A stretch of 64,000 nucleotides of DNA from WLMZ01 sp031410915 (GTDB taxonomy: Bacteria > Actinomycetota > Acidimicrobiia > Acidimicrobiales > Ilumatobacteraceae), in NCBI GenBank assembly GCA_031410915.1, contig JANNZY010000037.1:1-64000 (forward strand), given 5' to 3'. The translations under genes and the position numbers were made by a program. Shown here one piece after another: positions 59,441 through 64,000 of this stretch. Each line of letters starts with the position of its first letter. Position 1 is the first letter of the stretch. The notes under the pieces were generated by a model, which was not told the origin of the DNA, did not search any database, and worked only from the letters and a program-made list of their open reading frames with translations.

Positions 59441-61452
59441 CAGATCGCCGCGTCACCCCACCGCACCGGGGCACTCGCTCCCACGGGCACAGCGATCCCC
59501 GTGCCCGCACGTCGGCGCGTACGCCTTCGCGAACGACACCGAGCGCGCCCCGGTCTGCCCCGCGCCGCGCTGCGCAGACACCACCGCGAGCCACACCCAG
59601 TCGCCGTGACATGGCGGCCAAGCGGCGACCGAGCGGGCACACCGCACCACTGCAGAAGCGCGCTCGCCGCGCGCCGAAGCCGCCCTGGCGGCCACGCAAG
59701 CCTGCACCCGGTGTGTTCCGATCGGGCCAGCCGCGCCGGCGCTTGGTCGCGCTGTTCATCGGGGCCGTCCTCGTGTTCGGTGCGATCCTGTTTCGCGTCA
59801 CGATGTTGCAGACCGCGGACGCGAAGTCGTACCAGCTCGCCGGCAGCGAGCAGCGCACGCGCGAGACCGTGCTCCAGGCCAGCCGCGGCGTGATCTTCGA
59901 CCGCAACGGCGACGAGCTCGCGCTGTCCGTTCCCGCCTCGACCGTCTACGTCAACCCGAAGCTGGTCATCGACGCGGCCGGCACGGCGAACGCGCTGACG
60001 ACCGCCCTCGGCTTGACCCCTGAGAAGCAGGCAGCGTTGCTCGCTTCGCTGCAGGCCAAGGACAAGAGCTTCGTGTACGTCGCCCGCCAGATCGACGAGC
60101 AGATCGCCGACTCGGTGATGGCCCTCGACCTGGCCGGCATCGGCGCGTACCGTGAGGACACCCGTGTCGTCCCCGGTGGGGATCTTGCGCGTGGTGTGAT
60201 CGGCAAGACCGACATCGACGGCACCGGCATCGCCGGCCTGGAGCTGCAGTACGACACGTTGCTCACTGGTTCCGACGGCGAGCGCGTCACCGAGCGCGAC
60301 ACGAAGGGCAATGCCATCCCCGGATCGGGCGGCGTGAAGTCGCCGGCCGTGCCGGGACAGGACATCGTCCTCACCATCGACCGCTCGATCCAGTTCGCGC
60401 TCGAGCAGGCGCTGCTGCAACAGGTGAGCACGTTGCCGGCCAAGGGCGGCACGGCGATCGTGGAGGAGACGGCGACCGGCAACATCTTGGCGATGGCGAG
60501 CGTGCGCCGCGGCGAGGACGGTGTGTACCGGATCACATCCGCGAACGTCGGGGCCACTGAATGCTACGAACCGGGATCGGTCGCGAAGGTCATCACCACG
60601 AGCGCCGGTCTCAACGAGGGCGCGGTCACACCGGACACGTCGTTCGAGGTGCCGTACCGCAAGATCTTCGACCAGGGCACCAAGTGGGAGCACACCATCT
60701 ACGACGCCGAGCCACACCCGACGGAGTGGATGAGCGTGCGCAGGATCCTGGTCGACTCGTCCAACATCGGCACGCTGACCATTTCGCAAAAGATCGGCCC
60801 GCAGAAGCAGTGGGAGTACATGGACTCGTTCGGGTTGGGCAAGAAGACTGCACTGGGTTTCCCCGGCGAGTCGAACGGCATCCTCAAGAACTGGTCGGAG
60901 TGGCAGGGCACGGAGAAGGTAACGCCGAGCTATGGCTATGGCGTGTGCGTGCCCGGCATCCAACTCGTCGGCGCGGTCAACGTGATCGCCAACGGCGGTG
61001 TGTACGTCGCGCCCCGACTGATCGGCGCGACGATCGACGCGACCGGCACGATGGTGCCGGCAGCGCCCTCGGAATCGCACACGGTCATCGGTCCGGCCGC
61101 TGCGGCGCAGATGAACGAACTGATGCGATCGGTCGTGTGCGAGGGCACCGCGACGCGCGCCCAGGTCGATGGCGTCACCATCGCCGGCAAGACCGGCACC
61201 GGCGTCAAGACCGTGGACGGCAAGTACGGGGCCGAAGGCGACCGCGCCTACTACGCGTCGTTCGTCGGGTTCTTCCCGGCCGAGCAGCCTGCCGTCACGA
61301 CGTTGATCTCGATCGACGAGCCCGCCGACGGCGACCTGAACCACTTCGGCGGCACCGCCGCAGCCCCGGTGTTCAAGGCTGTCGTGCCGACGATCATGCA
61401 TCAGTTGGGCATCCAGCCGCCGACCACCAGCGGGGGATGCCCGGCGACGTGA
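59437..61452 (+). CDS. ftsI: Class B penicillin-binding protein, FtsI/PBP3
   Basis: 671 residues from a GTG at 59437 overlapping the ftsL-like stop. A long Arg/Pro/Thr-rich cytoplasmic tail (about 1-100) is followed by a TM near 105-127, the PBP dimer domain starting ASRGVIFDRNGDELA, and the transpeptidase with Ser381-x-x-Lys384 (SVAK), Ser441-Ser442-Asn443 (SSN) and Lys585-Thr-Gly (KTG). It makes septal peptidoglycan cross-links with FtsW. The unusually long N-terminal tail is common in Actinobacteria. No PASTA domain is present. Confidence 0.95.
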   Translation: MTDRRVTPPHRGTRSHGHSDPRARTSARTPSRTTPSAPRSAPRRAAQTPPRATPSRRDMAAKRRPSGHTAPLQKRARRAPKPPWRPRKPAPGVFRSGQPRRRLVALFIGAVLVFGAILFRVTMLQTADAKSYQLAGSEQRTRETVLQASRGVIFDRNGDELALSVPASTVYVNPKLVIDAAGTANALTTALGLTPEKQAALLASLQAKDKSFVYVARQIDEQIADSVMALDLAGIGAYREDTRVVPGGDLARGVIGKTDIDGTGIAGLELQYDTLLTGSDGERVTERDTKGNAIPGSGGVKSPAVPGQDIVLTIDRSIQFALEQALLQQVSTLPAKGGTAIVEETATGNILAMASVRRGEDGVYRITSANVGATECYEPGSVAKVITTSAGLNEGAVTPDTSFEVPYRKIFDQGTKWEHTIYDAEPHPTEWMSVRRILVDSSNIGTLTISQKIGPQKQWEYMDSFGLGKKTALGFPGESNGILKNWSEWQGTEKVTPSYGYGVCVPGIQLVGAVNVIANGGVYVAPRLIGATIDATGTMVPAAPSESHTVIGPAAAAQMNELMRSVVCEGTATRAQVDGVTIAGKTGTGVKTVDGKYGAEGDRAYYASFVGFFPAEQPAVTTLISIDEPADGDLNHFGGTAAAPVFKAVVPTIMHQLGIQPPTTSGGCPAT

Positions 61453-61475
61453 GCGCGGCGTGTTGGACTGGTCGG

Positions 61476-62918
61476 ATGCCGATGAGCAAGACAATCGCGA
61501 TTCGGGTTTCGGACCTGCTCGGTAGGACGCCGAACGTGTCCGCCCGCGCTCTGCTGGCGCGCGATTCCGATCCGCTCGTGCAGAGCCTCGCGTTCGATTC
61601 GCGAGACGTGGTCGAAGGTGCCCTGTTCTTCTGCCTGCCCGGTGAGCACGCCGACGGGCATCGCTTCGCAGCAGCGGCGGTCGTGGCGGGTGCCGTGGCG
61701 CTCGTGGTCGAGCGGCCGGTGGACGTCGACCCCCACATCATTCAGATCGTGGTCGACAACTCCCGCGTCGCGATGGCGCATCTCGCCAGCGCATACTTCG
61801 GCCATCCGAGCGAAGCATTGACCGTCATCGGCGTCACGGGGACGAACGGCAAGACGACGACGGCGCACATCCTGTCCTGCGCGCTCGGCGCGCTCGGCCG
61901 GCGCGCCGGGGTCATCGGCACGCTGTCGGGTGCCAAGACCACACCGGAAGCACCGGACCTGCAGCGCCGGTTGGCCGGCTTCGTGGCCGACGGGTACGAG
62001 GCCGTGGCGATGGAGGTGTCGTCACACGCGCTCGCGCTCGATCGTGTCCTCGGCACCCGGTTCCGCGTCGCAATCTTCACCAACCTCGGCCACGACCACC
62101 TCGAGTTCCATCGCACGCAGGAGCGCTACTTCGCGGCCAAGGCGCGCTTGTTCGAACCCGATCTCACCGATCGTGGTGTGGTCAACGTCGACGACGTGCA
62201 CGGCCGCCTGCTGCTCGACGCATCGAACATCGCATGCCGGCCGTTCACGTTCGGTGACGCCGCCGATGTCGAGATCGGACCGTTCAGCCACGCGTACACG
62301 TGGCGCGGTCGACGTGTCGAGGTCGGGCTCGGCGGGCGGTTCAACGTCATGAACACCCTCGCCGCAGCGACCGCGTTGTCCGAGCTCGGCCACGCCGACG
62401 CCGACATCGCCGCTGCGCTGGCGGCCACCACGCCGGTGCCGGGACGCTTCGAGCCGGTGGTGGCCGGGCAACGGTTTGCCGTGGTGGTGGATTATGCGCA
62501 CACGCCCGACGCGCTCGTCGAGGTGCTGGATGCGGCACGCGGCGTGGTCGGCAACGGGCGAGTTGTCGTCGTCTTCGGCTGCGGTGGCGATCGCGACCAG
62601 CACAAGCGCCCGGAAATGGGCGCGGTCGCCGCCGAACGCGCCGACCTCGTTGTCGTCACCTCGGACAACCCCAGGTCAGAGGACCCGGCGGCGATCATCA
62701 ATGACGTGATCGGTGGGGTTCCCGCGAACTACCGTGACCGGATTGCGGTGGAACCAGATCGACACGACGCCATCGCCAGCGCGCTGGCGGCAGCCAACGA
62801 CGGCGACATCGTGGTCATCGCCGGCAAGGGCCACGAGACCACCCAGACCTTCGGTGCCACCGCGATGCCGTTCGACGATCGCGCCGTCGTACGCGAGCTG
62901 TTGGAGGCTCGGTCGTGA
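61476..62918 (+). CDS. murE: UDP-MurNAc-tripeptide synthetase MurE, meso-DAP type
   Basis: 480 residues from the ATG at 61476 (a second ATG at 61482 is possible). It adds the third residue to UDP-MurNAc-L-Ala-D-Glu using ATP. The P-loop GVTGTNGKTTT is near residue 118, SSHAL and FTNLGHDHLEFH follow, and DNPR at 397-400 is the motif that binds meso-diaminopimelate rather than lysine. GKGHE closes the C-terminal domain. The stop overlaps the mraY start (GTGA); murF, usually between them, is absent. Confidence 0.96.
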   Translation: MPMSKTIAIRVSDLLGRTPNVSARALLARDSDPLVQSLAFDSRDVVEGALFFCLPGEHADGHRFAAAAVVAGAVALVVERPVDVDPHIIQIVVDNSRVAMAHLASAYFGHPSEALTVIGVTGTNGKTTTAHILSCALGALGRRAGVIGTLSGAKTTPEAPDLQRRLAGFVADGYEAVAMEVSSHALALDRVLGTRFRVAIFTNLGHDHLEFHRTQERYFAAKARLFEPDLTDRGVVNVDDVHGRLLLDASNIACRPFTFGDAADVEIGPFSHAYTWRGRRVEVGLGGRFNVMNTLAAATALSELGHADADIAAALAATTPVPGRFEPVVAGQRFAVVVDYAHTPDALVEVLDAARGVVGNGRVVVVFGCGGDRDQHKRPEMGAVAAERADLVVVTSDNPRSEDPAAIINDVIGGVPANYRDRIAVEPDRHDAIASALAAANDGDIVVIAGKGHETTQTFGATAMPFDDRAVVRELLEARS

Positions 62919-63958
62919 TCGCGATCATGCTCGGCGGTGCCGTCGCGATGCTGACCTCGCTGTTCGCGTCGCGCTTTCTGATCCGCTTCTTCCGCACCCG
63001 TGGCAAGGGCCAACCGATCCTCGGCAAAGAAGACCTCGGGCCGGAGCATCACATGGCCAAGTCCGGTACGCCGACGATGGGCGGCCTCGCCATCGTCGTC
63101 GCTGCATTCCTCGGCTGGCTCGTGGCTCACACGCGCGACCTCGTGTTCTCCGACCAAGCGGTCATCGCCTGGGTCGGCATCCTGGCGATGTCGTTCATGG
63201 GCTTCCTCGACGACTACATCAAGGTCCGCAAGTCGCACAACCGGGGCATCTTCTGGAAGCGCAAGAGCTGGATCACGCTCGGCATCAGCTTCGCGATCGC
63301 GTGGTGGCTGGTCGCCGCCACTGGTGTCAGCGAGACGATCTCGTTCACTCGCGCGACGCTGCCCGGCATCGACGTGCCATGGCCGCTGTGGGTGCTGTGG
63401 TCGGGGGTCATCATCTGGGCCACGAGCAACGCGGTCAACGTGACCGACGGTCTCGACGGCCTGGCCGGCGGCTCGGCATTGATGGGCTTCATCGCCTTCA
63501 CGATCATCGGCTACGCCGCCTTCCGATACCCCGCGATCTATGGCGACGTCGTCAACCCGCTGGACCTCGCCGTGCTCGCCGCAGCGTTCGCCGGTGCGTG
63601 TGGCGGTTTCCTGTGGTGGAACGCAGCACCGGCACGCATCTTCATGGGTGACGTCGGCGCGCTCGCGCTCGGGAGCGCGCTGTCGCTGCTTGCGTTGTTG
63701 CTGAACACCCACGTGCTGCTGATCCTGATCTGTGGCATCAACGTGATGGAGGCCGGTTCCGTCGCCGTCCAGATGGGCGTGTTCAAGGCCAGTGGCCGCA
63801 AGAAGCGGCTGTTCCGAATGTCACCGGTCCACCACCACTTCGAACTCCTCGGCTGGCCGGAGACCACGGTCATCATCCGCTTCTGGCTGATCAGCGGCAT
63901 CTGCGTGGCCAGCGCACTCGGCATCTTCATCGCCGACTTCAGCAAGCAGGTGAAATGA
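62915..63958 (+). CDS. mraY: Phospho-N-acetylmuramoyl-pentapeptide transferase
   Basis: 347 residues from a GTG at 62915. It transfers the UDP-MurNAc-pentapeptide to undecaprenyl phosphate to make lipid I. About ten TM helices. The conserved cytoplasmic motifs are SGTPTMGGLA, FLDDYIKVRK with the Asp pair, NAVNVTDGLDGLAGG, FMGDVGALALG (mostly GDTGSL in others) and SPVHHHFE. Coupled to murE. Confidence 0.96.
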   Translation: MIAIMLGGAVAMLTSLFASRFLIRFFRTRGKGQPILGKEDLGPEHHMAKSGTPTMGGLAIVVAAFLGWLVAHTRDLVFSDQAVIAWVGILAMSFMGFLDDYIKVRKSHNRGIFWKRKSWITLGISFAIAWWLVAATGVSETISFTRATLPGIDVPWPLWVLWSGVIIWATSNAVNVTDGLDGLAGGSALMGFIAFTIIGYAAFRYPAIYGDVVNPLDLAVLAAAFAGACGGFLWWNAAPARIFMGDVGALALGSALSLLALLLNTHVLLILICGINVMEAGSVAVQMGVFKASGRKKRLFRMSPVHHHFELLGWPETTVIIRFWLISGICVASALGIFIADFSKQVK

Positions 63959-64000
63959 TGTCCGGAGCATCGACCACACTCATCGGCGATCGCCGCCGCC
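63955..64000 (+). CDS. Start of the next dcw gene, cut by the window end
   Basis: ATG at 63955 overlaps the mraY stop (ATGA), and another ATG follows at 63958. Only about 15 residues are visible (MMSGASTTLIGDRRR), with no motif. In this cluster murD or ftsW would be expected here. Confidence 0.5.
   Translation, partial: MMSGASTTLIGDRRR

Overview
This is a high-GC chromosomal segment of an actinobacterium. The lineage markers are a WhiB regulator, an MtrA-MtrB-LpqB-like block, a DUF3040 protein beside DNA polymerase IV, a PimB-like mannosyltransferase, an exonuclease-GIY-YIG fusion, a structured leader before rsmH like the actinobacterial mraW RNA motif, and a MurE of the meso-diaminopimelate type. 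Gene content and style (fused LIV permease, Tat-exported ferritin-like pair) fit the Acidimicrobiia (Ilumatobacter-like), but that placement is inference. Many genes are joined by 4-base ATGA or GTGA start-stop overlaps, and many unlinked genes carry a TANNNT -10 element only 6-9 bases before the start codon, which suggests widespread leaderless transcription.

Layout. 1-750: the 3' end of a tyrosine integrase gene runs into the 3' end of the RNase P RNA gene on the opposite strand, so a mobile element probably ends here. 750-9050: a leftward operon of glpD, an alkyl-DHAP-synthase-like flavoprotein, a membrane protein, an FGGY kinase with an altered substrate pocket and two exported ferritin-like proteins, with a divergent GlpC-like Fe-S protein. 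9050-21000: whiB, trpD-thrB, an exonuclease/GIY-YIG nuclease, an NYN-domain protein, an SDR and a flavin monooxygenase, then a rightward operon of a small cysteine protein, queG, a glycosyltransferase, a membrane protein, an SRPBCC protein and a ROK kinase. 21000-28800: a LIV-type ABC transporter, two carotenoid-oxygenase-family dioxygenases and a TetR regulator, with a shared inverted repeat at two promoters. 28900-33000: glycogen block (glgC, glgA, a PfkB sugar kinase, ppa).

33000-42400: aminotransferase, ACT protein, glycerol kinase, then a two-gene accessory module (P-loop ATPase plus a protein with nine exact 48-residue TPR-like repeats), then 6-phosphofructokinase. 42400-48800: lpqB-like, mtrB, mtrA, inositol monophosphatase family, dolichol-phosphate-mannose-synthase-like enzyme, dinB, DUF3040. 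48900-57000: transglutaminase/DUF58/MoxR operon, a second ROK kinase, acyl-CoA dehydrogenase, HNH nuclease, lipoate-ligase-like protein. 57100-64000: start of the division and cell wall (dcw) cluster: MraZ boxes, mraZ, structured leader, rsmH, ftsL-like, ftsI, murE, mraY. murF is absent from its usual place.

The most unusual parts are the ATPase-TPR module (37838-41367), the glpD/AGPS-like/FGGY operon, the dioxygenase regulon and the integrase-rnpB junction. I saw no CRISPR array, no tRNA or rRNA, and no insertion sequence.
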